The position numbers were made by a program, and so were the translations under genes. From contig JASLBZ010000127.1 of the NCBI GenBank assembly GCA_030146285.1, forward strand, positions 1 to 29,802: DNA of 29,802 bases, given 5' to 3'. Positions 23,307 through 29,802 of this stretch are shown here, piece after piece. The notes beneath the pieces are model-generated. The model saw nothing but the letters and a program-made list of their open reading frames with translations. It had not been told where the DNA came from and did not search any database. The stretch's first letter is position 1. Each line of letters begins with the position of its first letter. Source of the DNA: Neisseriaceae bacterium. GTDB lineage: Bacteria; Pseudomonadota; Gammaproteobacteria; Burkholderiales; Neisseriaceae.

Positions 23307-23975
23307 ATGACTGTTTATACTGGCAACGTATCCAAACCATTACTGGATTATCTTGGCCAAATCGGGGCAGCAGAACACCCCGTTTTATCACAGCTGCGTC
23401 AGCGCACCGCATCACATCGCCTAGCCAAAATGGCGATTGCACCTGAGCAAGCCCAAACATTAACGTGGCTTGCTCAATTAATTGGTGCCAAGCATTATTT
23501 GGAAGTGGGTGTTTTTACAGGTTACAGCAGCACCAGCATGGCATTGTCTTTACCTGAAGATGGCCAAGTGACAGCTTGTGACATTAATGTCACCTTCACC
23601 GACATTGCCAAAGAAACATGGCAAGCTGCCAATGTTGCTCATAAAATTAATCTGCACTTGCAACCGGCTTTGATTACATTAAAAAACCTCTTAGCGCAGA
23701 ACATGCACGGCCACTTTGACATCGCTTTTATTGATGCGGACAAAGAGCCAACCCCTGAATATTTTGAAGCCTGTTTGCCTTTGGTTCGTACCGGTGGCTT
23801 TATTGCCATTGACAATATTTTACTGGGCGGTCGTGTCTATGCCGACAGCCCTCACAATGCCCCGCCTAGCGTGGCCATCTTAAAAAAATTCAATGCCAAT
23901 CTGCCTTTTGATAAACGCATTGTTCCGATTACCCTGCCAATTGGTGATGGCCTAACACTGCTATTAAAGCGCTGA
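23307..23975 (+). CDS. SAM-dependent O-methyltransferase (class I, COMT-like family)
   Basis: The 222-residue protein belongs to the caffeoyl-CoA-type O-methyltransferase family (methyltransferase 3). Motif I, EVGVFTGYSS, is at 66-75, the ribose-binding acidic residue follows at Asp92 in ACDIN, and the metal-binding FIDADK is at 141-146; IAIDNILLGGRV carries the second set of metal ligands (Asp-Asn). The likely activity is methylation of a catechol-like hydroxyl with divalent metal help. The substrate cannot be read from the sequence or from its neighbours. It lies 27 bases after the DUF3460 gene and eight before the lipoprotein gene. Confidence 0.88.
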   Translation: MTVYTGNVSKPLLDYLGQIGAAEHPVLSQLRQRTASHRLAKMAIAPEQAQTLTWLAQLIGAKHYLEVGVFTGYSSTSMALSLPEDGQVTACDINVTFTDIAKETWQAANVAHKINLHLQPALITLKNLLAQNMHGHFDIAFIDADKEPTPEYFEACLPLVRTGGFIAIDNILLGGRVYADSPHNAPPSVAILKKFNANLPFDKRIVPITLPIGDGLTLLLKR

Positions 23976-23983
23976 AGACGACA

Positions 23984-24685
23984 ATGAAAATAAGGTCATG
24001 GCAATACTGGTTAGTTCTTGGCTTGGTGTTGTTACAGGCTGCCTGTAACACGGGTACTTTTGAACCCATTGTCTTGGATAACAACAACAGTCACTCCCCA
24101 TCATTGGCGCCCCAAGCGCATACCACTGCCAAGCCAGATCAAACACAAACCATGCTTTTAAACGATGCTAGCTTGTTGTCTTTACAAACGCAAATCGATG
24201 AGCTAACTCAAGCTGTCAACCAATTGCAAAACCAAGCCTTGCGCTTGGAAAAAGACTTAGTGAGCACGCAACAAAGCATTGGCATTTTAGCCAATCAAAA
24301 AACCAGCAGCACAAACAATAACAGTGATGCGACTGGCCAATCGGCCTATCAACGCGCCTTACAAGCTTACAAATTAAAACAATACACACAAACCGTTCAA
24401 TTGCTATCGCCTTATAGCCAAAACTACAATCAGCCCAATGCACGTTTTTTGATGATTCAAGCGCACAGCCAATTACAAAACTGTGATACGGTAATCAACT
24501 TAGGCAAAAGCTTCCAAAAAAATTTACCGCAACACGCCAAAGCTGCAGATGCACTTTTGCTGGTTGCCAATTGTCAGTACCAAATGCAGCAAAAAGATAT
24601 TGCGCGCGATACGTGGCGTTATATTATTCAGGCCTATCCTAACAGCGTAGCTGCCGGATTGGCACGTATTAAATTAAAGACATAA
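23984..24685 (+). CDS. TPR lipoprotein with coiled coil, CpoB/YbgF-like layout
   Basis: The 233-residue product has a lipoprotein signal with lipobox LQAAC (Cys21), followed by a low-complexity linker, a coiled coil at about residues 60-105 (LLSLQTQIDELTQAVNQLQN and on), a Ser/Asn-rich hinge, and TPR-type helices from about 118 to the end (AYQRALQAYKLKQYTQTVQL, then YPNSVAAGLARIKLK). This order of coiled coil, hinge and C-terminal TPRs is that of CpoB/YbgF, which links Tol-Pal to murein synthesis; but CpoB is periplasmic and sits beside pal, which is not here, so I do not give that name. The codons of the lipobox lie on a 19-base palindrome that resembles the uptake sequence. It is tightly coupled to purE, nine bases downstream. 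Confidence 0.82.
   Translation: MKIRSWQYWLVLGLVLLQAACNTGTFEPIVLDNNNSHSPSLAPQAHTTAKPDQTQTMLLNDASLLSLQTQIDELTQAVNQLQNQALRLEKDLVSTQQSIGILANQKTSSTNNNSDATGQSAYQRALQAYKLKQYTQTVQLLSPYSQNYNQPNARFLMIQAHSQLQNCDTVINLGKSFQKNLPQHAKAADALLLVANCQYQMQQKDIARDTWRYIIQAYPNSVAAGLARIKLKT
24031..24049. repeat. DUS-like palindrome inside a lipobox
   Basis: GTTACAGGC-T-GCCTGTAAC is a perfect nine-base inverted repeat around one base. It holds AGGCTGCCTGTA (11 of 12 bases of the Simonsiella dialect) and, on the minus strand, AGGCAGCCTGTA (11 of 12 of the Kingella dialect). In frame it encodes Leu-Gln-Ala-Ala-Cys-Asn, the lipobox. Confidence 0.7.
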
Positions 24686-24694
24686 GGAAGTATT

Positions 24695-25183
24695 ATGATT
24701 CAAGTCGGTATCATTATGGGCAGTAACAGCGACTGGGATGTCATGAAAAATGCAGCTGAATTTTTAAAGAAATTCGGCGTTGAGTTTGAAACCCGTGTGG
24801 TTTCAGCACACCGTACACCAGATTTGATGTTTGAATACGCCAGTAGCGCCAAAGATCGCGGTATTAAAGCGATTATTGCCGGTGCTGGTGGTGCTGCACA
24901 TTTGCCAGGGATGGTCGCAGCCAAAACGACTTTACCTGTTTTGGGTGTTCCTGTTCCTAGCAAATACTTGCGCGGTGAAGATTCTTTATTGTCAATTGTG
25001 CAAATGCCAAAAGGCGTTCCAGTGGCCACTTTTGCCATTGGTGAAGCTGGCGCAGCCAATGCGGCTTTGTTTGCTGTTTCATTGCTGGCCAATGAAAATG
25101 CAAAACTGGCTGAAAAACTGGCAGCATACCGTGAAGAAATGGCGCAAACCGTCTTAGACATGCACCTTCCTGAAGTCGAATAA
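24695..25183 (+). CDS. purE: N5-carboxyaminoimidazole ribonucleotide mutase (class I PurE)
   Basis: PurE moves the carboxyl group of N5-CAIR to C4, following PurK, in purine synthesis. The 162-residue protein has GSNSDWDVM (9-17), SAHRTPD with His39, the mobile His69 in AGGAAHLPGM, and GVPVPSKYLRGEDSLLSIVQMPKGVPVAT, which is characteristic of class I. AAGGAAG precedes the ATG at good spacing. Its coupling to purK supports the class I call, since class II enzymes work directly on AIR without PurK. Confidence 0.97.
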   Translation: MIQVGIIMGSNSDWDVMKNAAEFLKKFGVEFETRVVSAHRTPDLMFEYASSAKDRGIKAIIAGAGGAAHLPGMVAAKTTLPVLGVPVPSKYLRGEDSLLSIVQMPKGVPVATFAIGEAGAANAALFAVSLLANENAKLAEKLAAYREEMAQTVLDMHLPEVE

Positions 25184-25210
25184 TCAATACTAAAAATAAC
25201 GAAACACACC

Positions 25211-26380
25211 ATGAAACTTCCTCATCCCATTCTACCCCCTGCCATGCTTGGCATATTAGGTGGTGGACAATTAGGTGCTATGTTCACGGTTGCCGCCAAA
25301 ACCATGGGCTACCGTGTCACTATGGTTGACCCTGACCCAAGTGCACCCGCAGCACAATATGCTGATGTGCATTTGTGCGCAGCCTATACCGATCCAGATG
25401 CATTAACACAATTGGCAAAATGCGCAGCCGTCACCACGGAATTTGAAAACGTCAGTGCTGATGCCATGCGCTCATTAGCTCAACACACCCATGTCTCACC
25501 CAGTGGGGATTGTGTTGCCATTGCCCAAAACCGCATTATTGAAAAATCATGGATTCGCAAAGCCAATTTAGAAACAGCGCCTTATGTTGTGATTGAAAAC
25601 AGCAGCGACATCAACCAAGCTTGCCTTGATTTTTTACCGGGCATTCTAAAAACAGCAACCTTAGGTTATGACGGCAAAGGTCAAATTCGCGTTAAAACCT
25701 TAGAAGCTCTTCAGGCTGCCTTTGCTGAACACAAAGAAGTGGCTTGTGTTTTAGAAAAAATGGTGGATTTACGCGCAGAAGTGTCGGTGGTGGTTTGCCG
25801 CCTAAACAACGAAGCCGTTACCAGCTTTCCGGTTGCTGAAAACATCCACATTGATGGCATTTTGGCCTACTCAACCGTCCCTGCTCGCATCGCACCTCAC
25901 TTGCTCACGCAAGCCCAAGAGATGGCGATACGCCTTGCCAATGAATTGGATTACCAAGGCGTGATGGCAGTGGAAATCTTTGTGGTTGGCGATGAAGCCA
26001 AGCTGGTGATTAATGAGATTGCACCGCGCCCGCACAATTCTGGTCACTACACACTGGATGCTTGTGTTTCCAACCAATTCCAACAGCAAGTTCGCATGAT
26101 GTGCGGCCTTAAACCAGCTGCAACCGATTTATTGATGCCTTGCACCATGGCCAATATCTTGGGTGATGTTTGGCCTAAAACCCAAACCCAAGAGCCCAAT
26201 TGGCTGCTTGTTTTGGATGAGCCCAAAACCCACTTGCATCTGTATGGCAAAAAAACAGCCCGCATTGCTCGCAAAATGGGCCACTTTACCGTAATGGCAA
26301 ACAGCGCTGAACAATCCCTTGCCATTGCACAACAATTGCACCAACAACTCAGTGAAAAATCTGCGCACGAAAGTGCCTAG
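25211..26380 (+). CDS. purK: N5-carboxyaminoimidazole ribonucleotide synthase
   Basis: PurK is an ATP-grasp ligase that makes N5-CAIR from AIR, bicarbonate and ATP. The N-terminal GILGGGQLGAM is the family signature, and VDPDPSAPAAQYAD, TEFENVS, LKTATLGYDGKGQ (ATP binding), VLEKMVDLRAEVSVVV and NEIAPRPHNSGHYTLDAC follow. The length of 389 residues fits. It has no obvious ribosome binding site; the 27-base gap from purE suggests coupling. A DNA uptake sequence lies inside the ATP-grasp domain at 25710-25721, where it encodes Gln-Ala-Ala. Confidence 0.96.
   Translation: MKLPHPILPPAMLGILGGGQLGAMFTVAAKTMGYRVTMVDPDPSAPAAQYADVHLCAAYTDPDALTQLAKCAAVTTEFENVSADAMRSLAQHTHVSPSGDCVAIAQNRIIEKSWIRKANLETAPYVVIENSSDINQACLDFLPGILKTATLGYDGKGQIRVKTLEALQAAFAEHKEVACVLEKMVDLRAEVSVVVCRLNNEAVTSFPVAENIHIDGILAYSTVPARIAPHLLTQAQEMAIRLANELDYQGVMAVEIFVVGDEAKLVINEIAPRPHNSGHYTLDACVSNQFQQQVRMMCGLKPAATDLLMPCTMANILGDVWPKTQTQEPNWLLVLDEPKTHLHLYGKKTARIARKMGHFTVMANSAEQSLAIAQQLHQQLSEKSAHESA
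25710..25721 (-). repeat. DNA uptake sequence, Kingella dialect (12/12)
   Basis: AGGCAGCCTGAA on the minus strand within purK; the plus-strand codons here read Leu-Gln-Ala-Ala-Phe. Confidence 0.75.
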
Positions 26381-26390
26381 GACGCAAAAA

Positions 26391-27254
26391 ATGACTAATA
26401 TTAGCTTAAAAAATATTTATTCTGGCAAAGTTCGCGATTTATACGAAATCGACGACAAAACCATGTTAATGGTTGCTTCAGACCGTCTTTCTGCTTTTGA
26501 CGTGATTTTGGATGACCCCATTCCAGGTAAAGGCGAATTACTGACCCAGATTTCAAACTTCTGGTTTAAAAAATTGCACCACATCATGCCCAATCATTTT
26601 ACAGGTCAAACTGTATTTGATGTTTTGCCAGCAGATGAAGCCAAAGCTTTGGAAAAACGTGCTGTTGTGGCCAAAAAATTAGAACCTGTTAAAGTCGAAG
26701 CCATTGTTCGTGGTTACTTAGCTGGCAGTGGTTGGAAAGAATACCAAGCAACAGGCAAAGTATGTGGTATCGAATTGCCTGCCGGCTTGCAAGAAGCGGA
26801 TCAATTGCCGAACATCATTTTCACGCCATCAACCAAAGCCGAAGTGGGCGACCATGACATCAATATTAGCTTTGAAGAATGTGCAAAAATCATTGGTGAA
26901 GAACGTGCTTGTGAAGTTCGTGAAAAAGCCATTGCGCTTTACAAAGAAGCCAGTGAATATGCCCGCTCTCGCGGCATCATCATTTGCGATACCAAATTTG
27001 AATTTGGTATTGATGAAAATGGTACATTGACTTTAATGGACGAAGTTTTGACCCCTGACTCAAGCCGTTTTTGGCCAGCAGAATCTTACCAAGTCGGCAC
27101 CAACCCACCTTCATTTGACAAACAGTTTGTCCGTGATTGGCTAGAAAGCTCTGGTTGGAATAAGCAAGCGCCTGCACCAACTGTCCCTGCTGATGTGATT
27201 GAAAAAACACGCGCAAAATACGAAGAAGCATTTAATTTATTGGCACACGATTAA
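26391..27254 (+). CDS. purC: Phosphoribosylaminoimidazole-succinocarboxamide synthase (SAICAR synthetase)
   Basis: PurC joins CAIR and aspartate with ATP, the step right after PurE. The 287-residue protein shows SGKVRDLYEIDD, SDRLSAFDVILDDPIPGKG, VEAIVRGYLAGSGWKEY and DTKFEFGIDENG, with the LMDEVLTPDSSRFWP signature. ATG 26391 is the start; AGGA overlapping the purK stop serves as ribosome binding site (CTAGGAC). The frame extends back into purK. The gene is last in the operon, so three enzymes acting in succession (PurK, PurE, PurC) are made together. Confidence 0.97.
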   Translation: MTNISLKNIYSGKVRDLYEIDDKTMLMVASDRLSAFDVILDDPIPGKGELLTQISNFWFKKLHHIMPNHFTGQTVFDVLPADEAKALEKRAVVAKKLEPVKVEAIVRGYLAGSGWKEYQATGKVCGIELPAGLQEADQLPNIIFTPSTKAEVGDHDINISFEECAKIIGEERACEVREKAIALYKEASEYARSRGIIICDTKFEFGIDENGTLTLMDEVLTPDSSRFWPAESYQVGTNPPSFDKQFVRDWLESSGWNKQAPAPTVPADVIEKTRAKYEEAFNLLAHD

Positions 27255-27267
27255 TTCTCTGCCATCA

Positions 27268-27308
27268 ATAAAAAAGGTTTTGATCATGGATCAAAACCTT
27301 TTTTCGTA
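27268..27308. terminator. Strong bidirectional terminator between purC and mpl
   Basis: The arms 27270-27285 and 27289-27304 are a perfect 16-base pair (AAAAAAGGTTTTGATC) around ATG. A and T runs on the two sides let it work for both convergent operons. Confidence 0.93.
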
Positions 27309-27322
27309 TTGCATTGTGAATA

Positions 27323-28699
27323 TTAAGCCAAACGGTTTAAGATTTTCTGATGAATGCCTTGAAAGCCACCATTACTCATCACCAAGATATGGTCATTGGG
27401 CTGGGCTTCACCGGTAATCTCTGCCACCATGGCTTCAAAATCAGTAAAAACACGGCATTTCTTAGCCAAAGGCGCCATGGCCTCAGCGACATCCCAATCC
27501 AAATCACCAGCAAAGCAGTAAATGCTATCGGCAGCCTGTAAACTCTCAGGCAAAGCTGCTTTCATGGTGCCAAGCTTCATGGTATTTGAACGAGGCTCTA
27601 GCACGGCAATCAATTTATTCGCACCAATGCGCGCACGCAAACCTGCAATCGTGGTATCAATTGCGGTTGGATGATGGGCAAAATCATCGTATACGGTAAT
27701 GCCATTGACCACACCTTTGATTTCCATGCGGCGCTTCACGTTTTTAAATTCGGTTAAAGCATCACATGCCACATCAACAGCAACACCCACATGGCGAGCA
27801 GCGACAATGGCAGCCACGGCATTCATACAATTGTGCTCTCCCATTAAGTCCCATGCCACACGGCCCACGACTTCTTGACCCATGCACACATCAAAATGGC
27901 CTTGCTCATTCACATTGGCGTGATGCCATTCGCTCTTCAAACCAAAGCGGCTCACATTCGTCCAACAGCCTTGCGCTAAAGTATCATCCAAGTTACTTTC
28001 AGTGCCATTGCTCACAATCAAGCCATCGCTTGGAATGGTGCGAATCAAATGGTGAAATTGAGTTTGAATGGCAGCCAAATCAGCAAAGATATCAGCATGG
28101 TCAAATTCAAGATTGTTTAATACCGCGGTGCGTGGGCGATAGTGAACAAATTTAGAACGCTTATCAAAAAACGCTGTATCGTATTCATCTGCCTCAATCA
28201 CAAAAAAAGGACTGATGCTGTTTTTGTCTTGTTTTGGTATTTGTGGCAAACGAGCCGATGTTGAGAAATTTTCAGGAACACCACCGATTAAAAAGCCTGG
28301 TGCCAAACCTGCATATTCCAAAATCCACGTTAACATGCTGGCGGTTGTGGTTTTGCCATGTGTTCCTGCCACGGCCAATACCCACAGTTTTTGCAAAACA
28401 TTTTCTGATAGCCATTGCGGCCCAGATGTATAAGGCAAGCCTTGATTTAAAATGGCTTCAATCACGGGCATGCCACGCTTGGCGACATTGCCAATCACAT
28501 ACATATCTGCAGGATAATCTTGCAATTGCTCAGCCAAGAAACCCTCCACCAAATCAATGCCTAAACTTTCCAGCTGAGTGCTCATGGGTGGATACACTTT
28601 GGCATCGCAACCGGTTACTTTAAAGCCTGCGGCTTTCGCCAAAGCAGCAACACCACCCATGAATGTGCCACAAATGCCGATAATATGTATGTGTTTCAT
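27323..28699 (-). CDS. mpl: UDP-N-acetylmuramate:L-Ala-gamma-D-Glu-meso-DAP ligase (murein recycling)
   Basis: Mpl attaches the tripeptide released from old murein to UDP-MurNAc, returning it to the cytoplasmic pool of precursors. The 458-residue length, the short N-terminus MKHIHIIGICGTFMGGVAAL and the ATP-binding GTHGKTT at 112-118 set it within the Mur ligases. EADEYDTAFFDKRSKFVHYRP, LEFDHADIF and the DDFAHHPTAI segment are those of Mpl rather than MurC. It has no obvious ribosome binding site. It is a core partner to murein-cutting enzymes such as the PbpG-like protein in this window, though AmpG and AmpD are not seen here. A DUS-like site is inside it at 27529-27540. Confidence 0.96.
   Translation of the reverse strand: MKHIHIIGICGTFMGGVAALAKAAGFKVTGCDAKVYPPMSTQLESLGIDLVEGFLAEQLQDYPADMYVIGNVAKRGMPVIEAILNQGLPYTSGPQWLSENVLQKLWVLAVAGTHGKTTTASMLTWILEYAGLAPGFLIGGVPENFSTSARLPQIPKQDKNSISPFFVIEADEYDTAFFDKRSKFVHYRPRTAVLNNLEFDHADIFADLAAIQTQFHHLIRTIPSDGLIVSNGTESNLDDTLAQGCWTNVSRFGLKSEWHHANVNEQGHFDVCMGQEVVGRVAWDLMGEHNCMNAVAAIVAARHVGVAVDVACDALTEFKNVKRRMEIKGVVNGITVYDDFAHHPTAIDTTIAGLRARIGANKLIAVLEPRSNTMKLGTMKAALPESLQAADSIYCFAGDLDWDVAEAMAPLAKKCRVFTDFEAMVAEITGEAQPNDHILVMSNGGFQGIHQKILNRLA
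27529..27540 (+). repeat. DUS-like site (10/12)
   Basis: CGGCAGCCTGTA matches 10 of 12 bases of the Kingella dialect; on the coding (minus) strand of mpl it encodes Leu-Gln-Ala-Ala. Confidence 0.4.
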
Positions 28700-28743
28700 T
28701 GTTTCTCTTTGTGCATTTCAAACAAAGAGCCATGATAAGTCAA

Positions 28744-28773
28744 ATTCTACGGCTTGCACAGACGTGGCAAGCC
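28744..28773 (-). promoter_or_regulatory. Possible mpl promoter with hairpin in the spacer
   Basis: On the minus strand TTGCCA (28765-28770) and TAGAAT (28744-28749) are 15 bases apart, a short spacing. The perfect seven-base inverted repeat GGCTTGC/GCAAGCC (28751-28757 and 28767-28773) sits over them and could be an operator, or the 3' hairpin of the upstream MORN-like gene. Confidence 0.35.
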
Positions 28774-28801
28774 CCAATTGATAAAATAATGTCACTGTCA
28801 A

Positions 28802-29422
28802 TTATCTTTGTCTATCTTTGTCCGTTTTTCGTGTGACTTTCGTGTGACGAACCACTTTGCTGTTTCGCCGCTCAATAATACCCACGACACGCCCCCTCTC
28901 ATCCCACCATGTCTCTTGACCTTGTGCCAACCCATTCACGTAATTTCGACGCAAATTGGTTTGGCCATCAGGAAAACCCAACCACAACTCACCATTTTTT
29001 TGATCGTTCTGATAATTAACAGTGCCAGCAATGGTGCCATCAACATAAAACGCATGCCATTGCCCTGTGCGCATGCCTTTATCGTATTCATAGGTATTGC
29101 GTACATTGCCATTTTTATAATAACGCTGGAATCTACCACTGGGCTTTGCATTTTTTAAATTAACCCAAATACTCTCACAACCCAAAGCACCATAATTGGT
29201 GGTCGAGAAATCTTTTTTCACCGAAAAAGCAGATAAAAACAATTCCCCAGTGATTCGTTTGACTTGCACAATGGTATTGTCTGGATTCTTTTGAACGATT
29301 TCAATCTTGCACAGGTTTTGGCGTTTAACTTGAATTTGAAATGGATTTTCGGCTCTTGCTTGTACTTGTGCTTGCGTGCAAGGTGTCATCATCGCCAACA
29401 GAAATAACCAATAAGTTTTCAT
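28802..29422 (-). CDS. Secreted MORN-like repeat protein
   Basis: The 206-residue product has a Sec signal peptide (MKTYWLFLLAMM, cleavage likely after TQA) and, from about residue 105, three to four MORN-type repeats: GRFQRYYKNGNVRNTYEYDKG, then GQWHAFYVDGTIAGTVNYQND, GELWLGFPDGQTNLRRNYVNG and a final GQETWWDERGRVVG. The repeat Gxxxx[YW]xxG.. with period of about 23 residues is like the YwqK/MORN family, whose bacterial members are of unknown function. A domain of about 80 residues comes before it that I do not recognise. I chose ATG 29422 since AGGTG is seven bases before it; a GTG at 29431 is open. A highly basic tail (VRHTKVTRKTDKDRQR) ends the protein. It does not resemble a toxin-immunity gene. 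Confidence 0.72.
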   Translation of the reverse strand: MKTYWLFLLAMMTPCTQAQVQARAENPFQIQVKRQNLCKIEIVQKNPDNTIVQVKRITGELFLSAFSVKKDFSTTNYGALGCESIWVNLKNAKPSGRFQRYYKNGNVRNTYEYDKGMRTGQWHAFYVDGTIAGTVNYQNDQKNGELWLGFPDGQTNLRRNYVNGLAQGQETWWDERGRVVGIIERRNSKVVRHTKVTRKTDKDRQR

Positions 29423-29484
29423 GTGATTCACCTTTTACATCTTCTCGTATGCCGTTAAGACCCTATTCAAATACAAAAGTTTAA

Positions 29485-29802
29485 CTATCTTAATAAATCA
29501 CATATTATTCTTTTGACATATTTTCGAAAATTAACATTTTCCTCATCCCAAACCACAATACCGGCAGCCTGAAACAAAGCCACTGCCACACCCATTCCTT
29601 GTTTTTTACTGCCGTCAAAAGACCCTTGGTAAATTTCTTGGCTGCCACACGATGGGCTGTTTGCCTTCAAGACAACATGGGTAATGTTTTTGGATTGCAA
29701 AATAGCCAAAGCAACCTTCGCTCCTGCTTTAAAAGCATCTGTCACATCACTGCCATCTACGGTCAAGACTTTGGCTTTTCCCTCCCAAACATCCATGCCA
29801 TT
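29485..29802 (-). CDS. DUF523 family protein, 3' part only
   Basis: Only the C-terminal 105 or so residues are inside the window; the gene continues beyond position 29802. The pattern matches the DUF523 family: V.EGKAKVLTVDGSDVTDAFKAGA, then HVVLKANSPSCGSQEIYQGSF, and a final ALFQAAGIVVWDEEN. The SPSCGS motif is the most conserved and usually comes with other Cys earlier in the protein, which are out of view. The family's function is not established. The ATG at 29796 is not its start, because the frame remains open to the edge. A DUS-like site at 29562-29573 encodes Gln-Ala-Ala in it. Confidence 0.82.
   Translation of the reverse strand, partial: NGMDVWEGKAKVLTVDGSDVTDAFKAGAKVALAILQSKNITHVVLKANSPSCGSQEIYQGSFDGSKKQGMGVAVALFQAAGIVVWDEENVNFRKYVKRIICDLLR
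29562..29573 (+). repeat. DUS-like site (11/12)
   Basis: CGGCAGCCTGAA matches the Kingella dialect except for the first base; on the coding (minus) strand it encodes Phe-Gln-Ala-Ala. Confidence 0.55.

Noticed and set aside
24700..25212. Long open frame opposite purE on the minus strand (170 codons)
   Set aside because: It is the reverse complement shadow of purE; it has low-complexity Ser/Ala-rich composition, no ribosome binding site and no family resemblance.
28802..29422. Antitoxin or immunity gene of the YwqK type
   Set aside because: The protein has a signal peptide, and no nuclease or other toxin gene lies next to it.

Overview
The window looks like chromosomal DNA from a member of the Neisseriaceae (Betaproteobacteria). 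The clearest sign is a set of 12-bp sites matching known Neisseriaceae DNA uptake sequence (DUS) dialects: AGGCTGCCTGAA (the Simonsiella-type dialect) and AGGCAGCCTGAA (the Kingella-type dialect). Other signs are the A+T-rich base composition, leuC, an entericidin-like lipoprotein gene, leuD and leuB in one cluster, and a DUF3460 gene. I cannot name the species; something near Simonsiella, Alysiella or Kingella fits the uptake sites. There is no prophage, insertion sequence, CRISPR array, tRNA or rRNA. This is dense core-genome housekeeping DNA.

Left part (1-5210): a single gene for an S4-domain pseudouridine synthase-like protein that has lost its catalytic Asp; then, on the minus strand, argD followed by a zinc-free sirtuin-type deacylase; then a PbpG-like murein endopeptidase and a pirin. 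Middle-left (5211-8906): the leucine cluster leuC, entericidin-like lipoprotein, leuD, leuB, with a well-formed promoter before leuC, a second one before the small lipoprotein gene, and a terminator built from a DUS-like palindrome. Then pqiA-pqiB-pqiC (9052-12550, an MCE-type lipid transport system across the envelope) and nhaA (12862-14010), whose leader can pair with its own ribosome binding site.

Right part: from 14111 to 22780 every gene lies on the minus strand. Read in the direction of transcription these are pcnB-folK-dNK-panB (a compact operon), an unrecognised lipoprotein of 472 residues, panC, ychF and tyrS, most units closed by an intrinsic terminator. A divergent region at 22781-23090 then starts a plus-strand operon: DUF3460, O-methyltransferase, TPR/coiled-coil lipoprotein, purE, purK, purC, ended by a strong bidirectional terminator. 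Convergent to it are mpl, a secreted MORN-like repeat protein and the 3' part of a DUF523 gene cut by the window edge.

Functionally the window mixes cofactor synthesis (pantothenate, folate), purine and leucine synthesis, translation (tyrS, ychF), RNA decay (pcnB) and envelope maintenance (pbpG, mpl, pqiABC, four lipoproteins). I did not find a clear new multi-gene system. The most interesting signals are the nhaA leader RNA, the in-frame coding of DUS-like sites as Gln-Ala-Ala, the mixed DUS dialect, the degenerate pseudouridine synthase, the promoter inside the leucine cluster and the orphan 472-residue lipoprotein.
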